NCBI GenBank assembly: GCA_002682825.1
Contig: NOKP01000014.1
Location: 569,559 to 633,558, forward strand
Length of the DNA stretch: 64,000 bases
Direction: 5' to 3'
Source: Neonectria sp. B-13
Lineage: Eukaryota > Ascomycota > Sordariomycetes > Hypocreales > Nectriaceae
A model generated the notes under the pieces. That model searched no databases. It was given only the letters and a program-made list of their open reading frames with translations, and was not told where the DNA came from. A program made the position numbers and the translations under genes. Of this stretch, positions 1-12,700 are shown piece after piece. Each line of letters starts with the position of its first letter. Within the stretch, counting starts at the first letter, position 1.

Positions 1-14
1 TTTTTTGACTTCAG

Positions 15-2173
15 TTCCGCCAACCAAATATCTACCCTCGGCTATGGGTTGGTGTGACTGCTTTTGTCCTGCGAGGGAAAACGCACGCCAAAGTTCGGTA
101 TGTCCACCCTGAACACAACTTGCGGGTTGCTAGGCTGACTTGTCCCGAGAAGGCCAACGCCTCGAACAGCCCTCCAACATTGCCACCCCGCTCGCCTCAA
201 GCTCTGGTGCCTAGTGCCGTACTGGTCAAATCACCCAAGCCCTCAAGCCCAAGCCGCTTCGGAACGCACGAGTTGGAAGTGACAAAGCTAGAGTCAAAGA
301 GTTCCTCAACACACGTCTCAACAGGGATTCTCGACCAATCCAAAATTGTCAGTTTCCCAAAGGCGCAAGACACAGACCTTGAAGCAGCTTTATCTTTGCC
401 TACAGCACCCCCCTCGTCTACGAATGCCAGATTGGCCATGGGGCTCTGCGAGAGAATTATAAATCATACCATCGAAAACATCGATGGCAAAGATTTCGTA
501 CCAGCAGACGCCATTGATTCCCTAGCTTGCCGAGATGTTGTTGAGGCAGAGATTAAGAACAGTGTAGGAAGTGACTCCGTATCGTCGCTCGTTGACTATG
601 TGCTCAACAAACCTGCAATCAAGGTATTCCTCACGCTTGCATACTGCGACTACATGGATAAAATCACAGAATTGTACGAAAGCGGCTTGTGTGATGAAGA
701 GCTGCCAGTTGAACAATACACTGCTAAGAACGGAAACAAAGTTACCCTCAGAACTTCGAACCCCCAGTCAAGTTCTTCGGAACCACTACTACGCTGGAGG
801 GCAAAAGACCGCTACGACTTCATTAACACACAATGGCGTTTTCTGGCTCCAGTATTTACAAAGGACAGGTTTACCTACCCACTTCACAAACGCTGTCCTC
901 TACCCATCACGAAAATGATGGTTGAGCAACAGGGGGGTCTCACTGGCTCAGTTAATGAGGTTGAAGTTCATGAGGCACACCAAAAAGTCCTTGCCAAGGT
1001 ACCGCCCTCATTTTTGGGTTTGAAAGCCGCCTGTTGATATACAAAGAACTAACAGAGAGCTAGAAAAATGGCAACAACATACGAGTCGCTTTGAAGGTGA
1101 TCAAACCCCAAATGGGTAGTTACTTCCGACAAGAAGAAAAGTCCCTGGCTGTCATTAGAAATATCGACAACCCTCACTTGATTATGCCCATTGCCTCGTA
1201 TAGCTACAATGATGCCGAAACTGGCTGCTTCTTGTTTCCTTGGGCTGAAGGCGGCAACTTGAGGGAGTTTTGGGCCAATGAATCAACTCGACCTCTTAAG
1301 GATCCCAAGATGATGACTTGGGTCCTTGAGCAGGTGTGCGGCCTTTGTCACGCTCTCAGCATCATACACAAGCAACGGCATCGTCATGGAGATCTGAAAC
1401 CCGAGAACATCCTCCTCTTTCACGAAGGCAAATACAAGGGCACTCTGAGGATCGCCGACGTTGGGCTAGCTAAACACCATGAGATAGGGACGCAGCAACG
1501 CAGAGATCTCATGCAAAAGACAAACACGATGACGGGAACTACGCGCTATGTTTCCCCGGAATTCATCCATGCAGACTCTATCCCGCGCGTCTTCGATGTG
1601 TGGGCGCTTGGCTGTGTCTTCGTCGAGTTTCTTATCTGGATGCTCTACGGGAACAGGCAGCTGAACGAGTTCAACAGAACCAGTTTTGACCATTTCTGGG
1701 AGACAAAAGGCTCTGAATTCGTGGTACACTCCAGCGTACAACCTTGGCTCGATCGCCTCTCTGAAGACCTCGGCGACTCTGAAACAGCGCTTGCCAGTCT
1801 GCTCACACTGGTCAGGTCAAAGATGTTGGTTCCAAAGGAGAAGCATCGCAGTGAAAGCGCTGAAGTGCACAAGATCTTGGCAATGATCTGTGATAAGGCA
1901 GTCAAGGAGCCCAACTATCTTCTCGACTCTGCAATTTGGTCCAAAATCAGCACTCGGTCTCTGCCATCCACAAAGCCATCAGGGACGAATCTGGCCGTTC
2001 CAGGTTCTAGAAAAGTGCGTACGCCGCTTTCACAACATCAGGACTCTACACATATCCCACTTACAATCCACGAAGCGGAGGACGATGCCCCGAGCACCAC
2101 CACAACAATCCCCACCACGATCAGGATTGCTCAAGAAGTGAGTTGCTACAGTCCCCTCTACCATTACATATGA
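15..2173 (+). CDS. Atypical Ser/Thr protein kinase, 5'-partial, possibly fused to the downstream HET ORF
   Basis: The left end is cut by the window: a pyrimidine run ending in TTCAG at 13-14 looks like an acceptor, and the frame is open from 15 without a convincing ATG. A 65-bp intron (999-1063) joins two exons in phase 0, with CTAAC just before the acceptor. The kinase domain sits in the second half: glycine loop GGLTGSVNEV, VALKVIKP lysine, catalytic HGDLKPENIL and a metal site reading ADVGLAK, so DFG is replaced by DVG and HRD by HGD. TGTTRYVSPEF is the activation-segment end. The first 300 or so residues are an unrecognised, partly Ser/Pro-rich region. If the ORF is not spliced onward it stops at 2173; a strong GTGAGT donor at 2138, in phase 0, suggests it may continue. 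Target and pathway are unknown. Confidence 0.75.
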
Positions 2174-2389
2174 TGAGTTCTAACCAAGGCGCTGCATCAG
2201 TACGTGAGTCAGGTTGCCTATCATGAGCGGCATCCTCTTAGACGTTGCATAGGCTAACCTCCCCGAAAGAACGTAAGACACACAGAGTACCCCCACTCCA
2301 ACTAATTACAGGCAGTGACAAAGAAGCATCTAGGTGGTGAGCCACAGCCAATGATCCCCAAGTGTTTGCCGTTACTGACCTTTCAATAG

Positions 2390-4464
2390 CCTGTGAGTCT
2401 TCATCTCCCTATATCGCCGGTGACTGGTCCGGTAGTAACAACCATTCAGCAGCTACGTAGGCTGAACGACATTTGGCATTCTCAATCCGACAACGAGTTT
2501 GCACGGGGATTGTTCTCTAGAGATGACTGGCCCTCGAAAAACTCTCCTCAAACCCCATCGAAACTATGCCCGATATGTGCGAATTTCGACATTTCGCAAC
2601 CAGGTTTCCAGATTAGCGATTTGCTTGATGACATAAACGCTAGATCTCAAGAGTGCGAGCTCTGCACTATGCTTTCTCAAGTTGCTGCAGAACTGGGTAT
2701 GTCCGGTGGTGACATGTTTGAGTGCAAACGGGTCGAGTCAACTATACGGGTCCAGCCGAGTGATCAACCGATTTTATCAATTTATTCAGACCCCGGTACT
2801 TACCCTTCTCATATTATTTGAGAGTTTTCGTAAATCGTTAACTATCAATCTCGCAGATGACACTTGGGCCAGTCTAAGTGCTCAGATCGGCTCTCCTACA
2901 TTGCCAGAACCTGGTAGTTCTGCTCAGTTTGCCTTCATGAGGGAATGGCTGCGTGTGTGTAGAGAGACACACAATCATGGACACCCAACACCCACGACAC
3001 CTAAATTTGGCGACTACAAGGTCATGGCCGTTAGCACTACAGAGCTTCCGACTCGTGTGATCGATGTTGGAGATTGGGACAACCCTAAACTTCAGCTCAT
3101 TAACCGCGAAGCTATGAAGTCGCAGGAATACGTCGCCCTCAGCCACTGCTGGGGTCAAGGTCCTATGTTCCGTGCTTTGATCGAAACGATCGATAGCCTG
3201 CGAAATGGGGTTGACTATGGTCGTCTCCCTCGTAGCTTCCAAGATGCCGTCACGGTAGCACGGGGGTTGAACGTGAGATACCTGTGGATCGACTCTTTAT
3301 GCATCATCCAAGACGACAAAGATGATTGGGAACATGAAGCTGCTAGAATGCAGCAGGTTTTCAGCAATGCAACTTGTGTGCTCGCTGCCAGCTCAGCTGC
3401 TTCATCCGCCGAGGGATTCCTGAGAACGTCTCGCCAGCAACGGACGTGGGTGACACTTCAGTCATCACCAGGGGTGATACGATACGTCTGCAAGTTCATC
3501 GACAATTTCCACCGCGATGTGGAAGAAGCTGTGCTTAATAAACGTGGGTGGGTGTTACAAGAGAGAGCACTTGCACGACGCTCGATTCACTTTACATCTA
3601 CCCAGCTGTACCTGGAATGTGGGAGAGGGGTGCATTGTGAGAGTTTAATGAAACTGACTAAGTTCGTCCATTCCTTAAAGCATTTTTCTGCTTTCGGGTT
3701 GCTAATGTCCTATATTTAGTGAGAAAGCGGCCTTCTTGGGTGATTCAGACTTCCCAAACTACGTTTTGCCTTACTATAAGGGTGGCAGGATCGTCCTATT
3801 TCAAGACTTGTTCAGAATTTACTCGGGTCTCAACTTTTCGAGATCATCAGATCGGTCCATTGCAATATCTGGTTTGGAGAAGAGGCTCATGACGGCCTTC
3901 AAGACTAAGGGCGGGTATGGCATCGTCGAACTATACTTGGAGCGTAGCCTTTTATGGGCGAGGCCAGAAGGCGGCTCTTTGATCCCTATCATCTATTCAT
4001 CGGGTAGAAACTTGCCTTCTTGGTCGTGGATGGCGTACGAGGGAAGTATATCATACCTTGAAGCGCCATTTGAAACAGTTAACTGGACAAAAGACTACGA
4101 GTCTCCTTTCAAGAGCAACAATGGAAACGAAGACAAGCAATTTTGGGAGGCAAACGGAAAGAACTTAACCCCAGTGTTGACATCGAAGGCAGCGAGAAAG
4201 TTCTCCTCGAACCAGGGTGGCTCAGAGATTATGGAGAGCATCAGGCTCGATCTGGAGGCTAAGCCATATCAGTTTGATGAATTGCGCTGCATCATCATTG
4301 GGAAAGAAAAGTCTGATGTGTCTAGAAGAAATGCGTTGAACTATGCGTTGGTTATTGCGCCTTCGCCTTCCAAGCAACCTACCGCTTATGTCAGGGTTGG
4401 GGTGGGTGCTTTGCTGGACGCCCACATTTATTGGAATTCGGCGGAGTATGTCGAGGTGCACTGA
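2390..4464 (+). CDS. HET (heterokaryon incompatibility) domain protein, 5' end unresolved
   Basis: Three exons fit: 2390-2795, 2857-3661 and 3720-4464, with introns 2796-2856 and 3662-3719 that restore the frame. The HET domain is complete: YVALSHCWGQ, then YLWIDSLCIIQDDKDDWEHE, then SNATCVLAASSA, and RGWVLQERALARRSIHF with YLECG. Before it lies a Cys pair region (CPICANF, CELCTML) usual in such proteins. HET proteins trigger cell death after fusion of genetically different hyphae; the partner here is unknown. The first exon follows an acceptor (TTCAATAG, ending 2389) and has no in-frame Met for about 100 residues, so an upstream exon must exist. It may be the kinase ORF ending near 2137, making a kinase-HET fusion, or a short exon I could not place. 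Confidence 0.8.
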
Positions 4465-4891
4465 AGTACAAAGAGATCCTAGCTGTAATTATACAATCCA
4501 GCCTAGTCCGTCAACGTCCAATACCGCCAGGAGGGGATGAGAACTACGTACTCCATCGAGGCAGCGGCTTTGCCTTGTTAGGATAGTAGCGTGATGCTAG
4601 GCTTGCGGAGATTGAGGGGTTGGTAGTTCTCAACTGCTCATATCGCAGGACCTTGATTAGTTAACTCCGGAAAACAACAAATATCTGGAAGACAGGTCAT
4701 GCATGGAATCTAGGTTCTTGGCAACGTAGGTGATGGCTACTGGATGCTAAACTTCCCTAACTCTACAAACGTATCTTTAAGTGCTCGGTTTTGTTGCTGG
4801 CTTATAAAGTAGAGTCCCTCGTTACTAGTATTGAAGATAACAATGTGCTCCAATCGCAACAACCTAATTTGAAGTGATGTGAAGAGGCAGT
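4465..4891. other. Intergenic, convergent 3' ends
   Basis: AT-moderate spacer between the HET gene and the MDR gene, which converge on it. I see no ORF or repeat in it. Confidence 0.6.
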
Positions 4892-5947
4892 CTAGGTTCC
4901 GGAAACCGACTCACCACACACCCGAACAACCAACTTGCCCCTGATTCTCCCAGTCTTTAGTTTCATATACGCTCTACCAGCATCTCCCAAGTCAAATTCC
5001 TCTCCAATCACGGGTTTGACCTTGCCCTCCTCGATCCAACTTGCAACCTGTACAAAATGCTCTGGGTTTGCCGTCACTGAATGGAACAAGAACTTTCTCC
5101 GGCCACCTCCAAGACACCCAGGCAATAGATGGATGGCGAGCAAGCTTTTGGCAGTCTTAAACTGTGGCGGCAAGCCGACGCAGACGTACTTGCCTTCGGG
5201 CTCGAGATAGTGGTGGCACTGCCAGTATAGGTTCGGGTTTGCGAAAACAGCGTCAAGGACATGATCGAATTTCTGGCCGCTCCGCTTGAGAGCCGTAACC
5301 AGGTCTTCGGTCTTGTAATCAATCACGGTATCGGCGCCGAGGCTCCGACAAAAGTCCGCGTTGGGCGCCGAACAGACGGCGGTAATCTGAGTACAGCCTA
5401 AAGCCTTGGCGACCTGGATAGCGAACGTGCCGACGCCGCCGCTGCCGCCGTTGATCAGGACCTTGCTTCCCGGCTTCACAAACGGGACAAGGCATTGCAA
5501 GGCCGTCACGCCGCAAATGCCCACACAGGCGCCGTCTTTCAGAGACACACTGTCGGGCAAGGCTGCGATACCAGCCTTCCCGACCACGACGTACTCGGCC
5601 AAGGTACCGCACACAGGAGGCTCGGCCTTTCCGAGGACGCGCTGGCCGAGCTTCAAGCTGCTCAACGTGGTCGCAACAACAGTGCCGGAAAAGTCGAGGC
5701 CGGGCGTGGCTGGCTTGCTGAACAAGCTGCTGCCGAGCGGCATTTCGGCGACCTTGTAGTCGAGGTGGTTGAGTGATGCGTAGGCCACCTTGACGAGCGT
5801 GTGGTCCTTGGGTAGCGAATCGGCACCTTTGGGTAGTTTCGCTTCGCTGGTCATCTTGAGGTTCTTCTCCATGCCACCTGCGACGGAGCGCCATTGTGCG
5901 GCGCGCATGATCGACGGGAGGTCGTTGGATGATGCCATATTGGCCAT
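4892..5947 (-). CDS. MDR-family NAD(P)H oxidoreductase (quinone oxidoreductase / enoyl reductase-like)
   Basis: Single-exon gene of 351 residues, starting at the ATG at 5947 (a second in-frame Met follows three codons later). The open frame extends further upstream, but those residues are low-complexity and unlike the family. Medium-chain reductase features: N-terminal GroES-like part with ASLNHLDYK, PGLDFSGTVV and GQRVLG, then the nucleotide-binding loop INGGSGGVGTFAIQVAK and the C-terminal IRGKLVVRV. No structural zinc Cys cluster is visible, which places it with the zinc-independent quinone oxidoreductase and trans-enoyl-reductase branch. It lies tail-side of the polyketide synthase on the same strand, and its promoter carries the CGGAACCCG element found in the synthase/oxoamine synthase promoter. 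It is therefore probably a tailoring or trans-acting reductase of that pathway. The synthase has its own intact-looking ER, so its exact step is open. Confidence 0.85.
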   Translation of the reverse strand: MANMASSNDLPSIMRAAQWRSVAGGMEKNLKMTSEAKLPKGADSLPKDHTLVKVAYASLNHLDYKVAEMPLGSSLFSKPATPGLDFSGTVVATTLSSLKLGQRVLGKAEPPVCGTLAEYVVVGKAGIAALPDSVSLKDGACVGICGVTALQCLVPFVKPGSKVLINGGSGGVGTFAIQVAKALGCTQITAVCSAPNADFCRSLGADTVIDYKTEDLVTALKRSGQKFDHVLDAVFANPNLYWQCHHYLEPEGKYVCVGLPPQFKTAKSLLAIHLLPGCLGGGRRKFLFHSVTANPEHFVQVASWIEEGKVKPVIGEEFDLGDAGRAYMKLKTGRIRGKLVVRVCGESVSGT

Positions 5948-6797
5948 TGGAGAGGTCGCTTGAGAAGAAGGCTGGATAATAAAGGCTATAGATGGAGTGG
6001 TCGAGTGGTTTAGAAGGTTACGTTGCTGAGAGGTAAGATTATAAGACGGCTTTATTGTTCTCGCAAAGCAGAGGAGTAGCAGTGACGGCGTGGGATGACA
6101 TGGCGCCATTCCTGGCCAGCTCGAGTGAACTTCGCTCCTCCATCCCGACATAAGTTGGGGATTCGCCGACTACGAAAGGCTTGGGCACGGTGCTCAAGCT
6201 TGGTCCGGGTTCCGACCCCCGTTGCATGGCATGTTGGCTGATCCTCCTCCCAGGGGCAGGGCTAACACCGAGGAGTTGTGAGCGGTGATAGAACCGCGTC
6301 GCAAGAGAAGGGATTCGAGAAGAGTTAATTTTCGTTATTGCTGTTTTGTCATACACGCCTCCTAGTCAAACTGGGCTCGTGAAATGAGGCTTCTCTGTGG
6401 CCAAATAATTCCATTTAATTACCCCTGCCAATATTGCCCATAGTGACGTCGATCTAATCACTCGTTTCATCTGCTATGATGCCCATAATTGACTGGCGAA
6501 GAAGCTCCGCAATATTTAGAATAAGGGTCATTGTGCTCATGTACAATCTAGATTTCTAAGAAATGAGGAATAATGTTACTGCTAAGTGGAATAGATAAAT
6601 ACAAAAACTCCATCCAAAAGAAATGCCATCTTAAAAATGTCGACGCGCATAATAGTGAACAAGCAACTCAGAAAGAAGACATGAAATGTCGAAAACATAC
6701 GCAAATGTAGAGAAGAGAGCCATAACCTTGAGAAATGAACATCAAAACGCCAACTTCTAGGTCGTTAAACAGATGATCGAATTCGAAACCCCTTCAC
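5948..6797. other. Promoter of the MDR gene and 3' flank of the polyketide synthase
   Basis: No gene recognised. A TATA-like stretch on the minus strand (about 6035-6046) lies about 90 bp above the MDR start. The CGG-N3-CCG element at 6206-6214 lies about 260 bp above it. The rest (6360-6797) is AT-rich and probably holds the synthase 3' UTR. Confidence 0.5.
6206..6214. promoter_or_regulatory. CGG-N3-CCG element (CGGGTTCCG) in the MDR promoter
   Basis: Perfect nonamer, reverse complement of CGGAACCCG. Its CGG triplets are inverted with a 3-bp spacer, the classical shape of a Zn2Cys6 binuclear-cluster binding site. The identical nonamer occurs four times in the 15.1-15.6 kb divergent promoter. 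Confidence 0.6.
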
Positions 6798-9700
6798 TCA
6801 CTGGCCATCTCCTTCCAAAGCCTTCAGCATACCCTGCGCAGCGTGAATACCCAGAGCATCCAAACTTGCCATTCCCATGATTTCCAAGACACTGATGTCA
6901 AAGCCAAACGTCTGCCTCCACCAAGTCCTCATCTCAATGGCAACCAGGGAGTCCATGCCCAAGTTCGACAAGGGTGTCGACGTCACCAGATCCTCCTCGG
7001 GTCTCATGATCAAACTAAGCAACTTCCGTCCAATCTCCCGCGCCAGCGTGTTTGCGGTAGCAACTTCCTTCAGCCGCGACGCGTCGCGGCGAACGCTGCC
7101 GAGGAAAGCATTCAGACTGTCGCTGGACGTGCCGGATTGCGTACTTGCTCCCAGGCTGGTGTTGTGGTACACGGCCATGCGCTTGTCCTTGCGCCAGATG
7201 GACCGGTTGTCAGCGCTCTCGAGCGCCGTGGCTGAGGCGAGGCCGACGACGAAGTTGTTTTGTGTCACAAACGTCGACGCTGGGCCGCGCATGCTTGGCG
7301 GGGAGGACGCCGAAGTGAAGCTCATCGACATGGCGATGGCATCAAGAAGCTCCTGCTCGTTGATTCCATAGGCACCCGTGAGCTTCATCACACGTCGCAG
7401 GCCATCGTCGTCGGAGATGACGCCAATGTCGGTAACATCGCCGATATCGATGGTGGATGCTGGCAGACCCAGAGCTGTGCGGTACTGCACGAAGGTATCG
7501 AGGAAAGCGCTGGCACTGGAGTAGTTGGCTTGACCTGGCTGTCCGATGATGCCGGAGATGGACGAGAAGAGGAGCATGAAATCCAGTTCGCAGCCGGCGG
7601 CCACAGTGGCGTGGTGTAGATTCCACGTCCCCTGGACCTTGGGCTCGACTGCGGTAGTCCAGTCTTCGTGCGACATGCGAGGGACAGCATTGTCTCGAAG
7701 GATCATAGACATCTGAAGGATACCCTTCAGTTTCGGAGCCGCTTCGATCGCTCTAGCAACGTCGTCCAGAACCGACACGCTTCCTTGGACCAGCTTGACG
7801 CTGCAACCCATGCTATCCAACTCACGGACGATGGCTTGCTCTCCCGGACGCGAACCGCCGCCCCGCGAGAGATATACCAAGTGTCGTGCGCCGTGCTCAA
7901 CCATCCATCTTGAGACTGCACGTCCGAGGCCGCCAAGGCCACCGATCAGGAGATAGGAAGCCGACCCATCAAGCTCCACCACCTTGGGTCGAGTAGCGCT
8001 CTCGGTATCGATCTTGAGCTCTCCGGTTGTCTCGCGGATCGAGATGACAATCTTGCCGATGTGCAGGCCTCGTTGCATGTAGCGGAACGCTTCTTGGACC
8101 GAGTCTGCTCCAAAGACCTTGTTCGGGTTGATGGGGAGGATGTGGCCGTCCTTGAAGTAGCGAACGACAGCACCAAGGAGTCTAAGTCAATTGTTAACTT
8201 GAGTTCATGGGATGGATTTGGGATGCGATGACTGACTCTTTGCAAACGGCAGGTCTCTTGGAACACATCTGGTCCATATCAACACAGCAGTAGCTTCGAT
8301 TGGCCATGAAGACGTCCATGTCCAGTTTTCCAGATCCCAAGAGATCTCGCTTGCCGATTTCCACCATCTTACCGAACTCGGCCACACAACGCCAGGTTGC
8401 ATGGAGGAGTTCGCCGGAGAGCGAGTTGAGGACAAGGTCGACTCCAACGCCACCGGTCTCGCGTGCTACCCCATCGACGAAAGAGTCGTTGCGAGAATTG
8501 AAGATCCTGTTCCTCGGGAGGTCAAAAGTGTCCATAAGGTACTTCACCTTCACCTCGCTGCCGACAGTGACATAGATCTCGGCACCGAGCATACGCGCGA
8601 TTTGGATGGCTGCGATACCGACGCCGCCACAAGCACTATGGATGAGGACGGACTAGAGAGTAGCAAATGTTAGTCTAGACTCCCAAGGTGTTCAGACACA
8701 ATGTGTTGGTGATCACGTACCTGTCCGCGCTTGAGAGCGCCAATATCGATCAAAGAGTAGATCGCCGTGGCATACACACACGGCATGGTGGCGCCGTCTT
8801 CAAAGCTCAGATCATCGGGGATGATCTCACAGAGCTTTGCAGAGGTGATGATCGAGCTAGAGAACGAGCCACGGCTGAACAGAATCACACGGTCGCCAAC
8901 CTGCAGGTCCGTAACGTCGGGGCCAAGTCGAGCAACAACGCCCGTCGCCTCGAGTCCGAATCCCTCTTCGGGAATCTCGATGATTCCGTTGGCGCTCAAA
9001 ACATCCTAGATTAGGTAAACAGTTAGCTACTTCTCTCTGAATTCTCGCATGGTTTCTTCTCTGAGGGAGACTTACTCTGAAGTTCAAGCCACCAGCGTGG
9101 ACATTGACCTCTACATCGTCGCCCACCAGCGGCTTCGCCTCTCGGCGCGACCAAGTCAGAGCAGTCAACAAACCCGGTTTCTTGGTATCAAGCACAATGG
9201 GTTCGTTAGGGTCGGCAGTCAGCAGTTCCTGGCTGAGAGAGAAGGGATAGTATCTCCCGATGTGGACCACGCCATCTTGGATAGCGTACTCGTAGTCGGG
9301 ATGCAACCACTCAGACCGTTCTTTCTCTCGAGCGCAGAATCTCGTAAACACATCCGCAATCTGGACAAGCGAGGCGTCGACATCGTCCACCTCGCATGTC
9401 GCGAACTCGACCGCCATCTCACTGCGGATCGTGCGGGCGGCACCGACGACTTGGGCGTAGGCAGGGCTCACACACTGCATTTGGCTCTGGCGAGTGACCC
9501 AGAAGAGACCGGCGTCGCCTCGGCCTTCCACCAGCTTCTTGAAGTTGTCGAATTGAGTGGCGGTGATGTTCTCGAAGAATGGGTCGTCCTTTTCGAGGAG
9601 GACGATGACGTCTTGTCCCTGAGGAGGAATCACATCCGGGCTGCATTGCTGGACGACGAAACCTCGCGTGTTCAAGATTTCAGAGAGTGCATCGGCGGTG

Positions 9701-12700
9701 CTGTCTCCAGATGCAGACAGCACATTCACTACCTTCTCGGATGCTGCCTCTGGCTCTAGGGGCCTCGCAATGATGATGCTGTTCTCTTCCAGAGGCTCGC
9801 CGGAGCCTGGAACAATAGTGGGCTCATCAAAGCCTGCTGCCAGCAACTCAGCGTTCCATCTCTGAGTATTCACGTACGGCTCCTCAATTCGTTCATCTGC
9901 AGCACCACACCACCACCAAGGCAAGATGCCGAAGATGTAGTTGGGCCACTTGGAAGATGGACAGAGTTCTTGCAAGAGAAGTCGGCCGTCCGGACGAAGC
10001 AACTTCCGAATGTGCTTCAAGGTCTCAGCCAGCGACTTTGTGGAGTGGACGGCATTCGTCGCAACAACAAGGTCGTACTGTCCCTCCTCGAAGCCCTGCT
10101 CGACAGGATCCTGGCTGAGGTTGAGGACGGAATGGTGCACATTGGCAAGGCCCTTGGTGCGCTCCTTGTTGGCAAGCAGAAGACTGGAGCTGAGCTCCGT
10201 GATGGTGTATTCCGAGTAAAAGATGCGGCCATCTGGGAATGCGAGGTCTGTCCAGGCGCCGACCGGAGGTGCGCCGGTGCCGGCACCAATTTCCAGGACT
10301 TTGAGGCTGGGTTTGCTGTGGGCGAGATGGCGAAGGAAGGGCGACCTGTTGAAGGAATCTCGGAAGGAGAAGACCTTTGTCAAGGTGTCGTTGGCGAGAA
10401 CCACTTCCATGGCGTCGAGTTGGCCATCGAAGATGCCAGTAATGTCTGAGCAGATCTTGAGCATGGCAGCAGCAACGTCAGCAGCAGGCGTTTCAGCCAG
10501 TCCTTGGGCCAGTTCATTGATTTTATCCAAAATCACCTGCTCTGGCACGTCTTCAAAGGCAGAAATGTCAGTCGACTGCAGTTGGCCTTGAATCCATTCC
10601 CGATACTTTTGCATGTGTGGCAAAGTCGTCTCAGCTCCAACCAGCCGCCGTCCTGAGAAGACCAGGCAAAGACGAGTCAACTCCTCAAGGACAGGAGAAT
10701 ACGAGGCTCTGTCAGGATCAGGCTTGATGAGCGTCGTCGGGTCCATGAAGTCAAGGTGCGGGCCCCATTCGTATCGAGTGGTGGCTTGGTCAGTTCTACC
10801 CTCGGCCGAACCGCCATCATCCAACGCCGCGAGCCGTACTCCGGCCATCTGCAGGACGGTTTGGCCATTTGCGACTCCGCGTCCCTCGCCGGCTATGGCG
10901 CCGAACTTGCTTATGGTTGCAGATACGTCCAGGTTGACATCCTCGGCCGTGCGATAAATGACGAGCTTCTCAATCACTGTCGGGACTGACATCACAGGCT
11001 TGGTCGTGAAGCCCTTTGTGGCCGCCACGCTCAACAGCTGCAAGCAGGCGTCGATGATAACCGGGTGCAGGTGGTAGCTTGCCTCATCGCCAATCTTGTT
11101 GTTCGATACCTTCGCCGCTGCGACTTGCTCTATGGTCCCGGCTGTGATCTCTTCGAGGCGCTGGAACTGGCGGCCGTAGTTGAGGCCAGCCCGGGACATT
11201 GTATCGTAACACTTTCGTGTCCCGAGGCTTCGGGGCAACGAACCCTTGCTTTCTGCTTCATCCGGGCTCACGGACAGGGCTTTGACCTGACCGGTGCAAT
11301 GCTTGGTCCACGCGTTGCCGTCGTGCGAGGCAACTGTAAACTCCCACCAAGAGCTGTCAAGCGAGTCGGTCAGACGGTAAGGACGGAAAGATGTCATGAT
11401 TTCGACCGGGTTACCCTCAGTGAGCAGAAGCGCTGAGTTGACGAGGATGTGGCGGAGCGAGAACGCCTCTTGCACGTTGGTGATCTGTCGGACTGCTTCG
11501 CCGACCATGGCCACGTAGCCGGCGAAGGGGAAGACCGCGTTGTCGCCGATAATGTGATCGCGAACCCATGGAACATTCTCCAAGTGGAGGAGGTTACGCC
11601 AGGTAGGCTCCATGTCAGTGCTCTCCGCCACGCGGAAACCGAGGAGATCGTGGTACGGGTATTCACGGTGCCGCCACTCCTTGGAGATTCTTGACTCGTG
11701 CCAGTAGCTCTCCTCGTGGTTCCATGGATACCTGGGCAGGTCTGGCAGGCAAGTGGCCTCGGGAATGAGAGCAGAGAAATCAACAGGGACATTCTGCGCG
11801 AATAGCTTCCCGACAGCCGTCAGCATAGACTCAACGCAGTTCTGTTTGCGAATCATGGCCGCAACATAAGGCACCGACATCGACTGCTCTGCGGCAATCT
11901 GACGCAGTGGCCCAGAGAGAGCGGAATGAGGTCCGATCTCGAGGAAGCAGATGTTCTTGCCAACTGGGTCATTGAGGATGCTGGTGACCGCAGTGGAAAA
12001 CATCACCGGCGACTCGAGGTTTGCTTGCCAATACCACGGCCCCAGAGACTGCTTCGTGTCAAGGAGTTTACCGCTGACACTGCTGAAGAAGTCGCACTTG
12101 ACCGCAGCTCCGCCAACAACTCCGTGCGTCTTCATCAGGGACTTGTACTCGTCGCCGATCTCGGCCATGTGATAGGAGTGGTAGGCTTTGTCAACCTTGA
12201 GCATCCTGGCCAGCACATCTGGGTGGGCTTTGTGAATATCTGCCACGACCGCCTGGAGTTTGTCGGCATCTCCAGAAAGCGTGATGCTCTTGGGCGAGTT
12301 CTCGCAGGCTCGTACCACTCCGGGGACAAGGTAAGGCTCAGTATCGTCCCAGCCCAATCCAATAGCTGCCATGGCACCCTTTCTCTTCTGCTTCAGGGTC
12401 ACTGCGCCTCGGAGCCAAGCCGCCGTGATGGCTTCGTGGGCAGTGAGGGCACCGGCTGCGTATGCCGCTGCGATTTCACCGCTGGAATGGCCGACAACAG
12501 CAGCTGGCTTGATGCCAATGGCAGTCAGGCAGTCGATCATCGCGAGCTGAATAGCGGTGCAGGCCGGCTGGGAAAGCTGTGCCAACTCCACCCGGCTTGA
12601 CTTGGAAGGCTTCAACAATTCCTCCTCGAGACTCCATTCTGGGCCATTCTCAACTGACTGCAGATGCTTGTCAAGTGACCGGATGGTACCCTTGAACACG

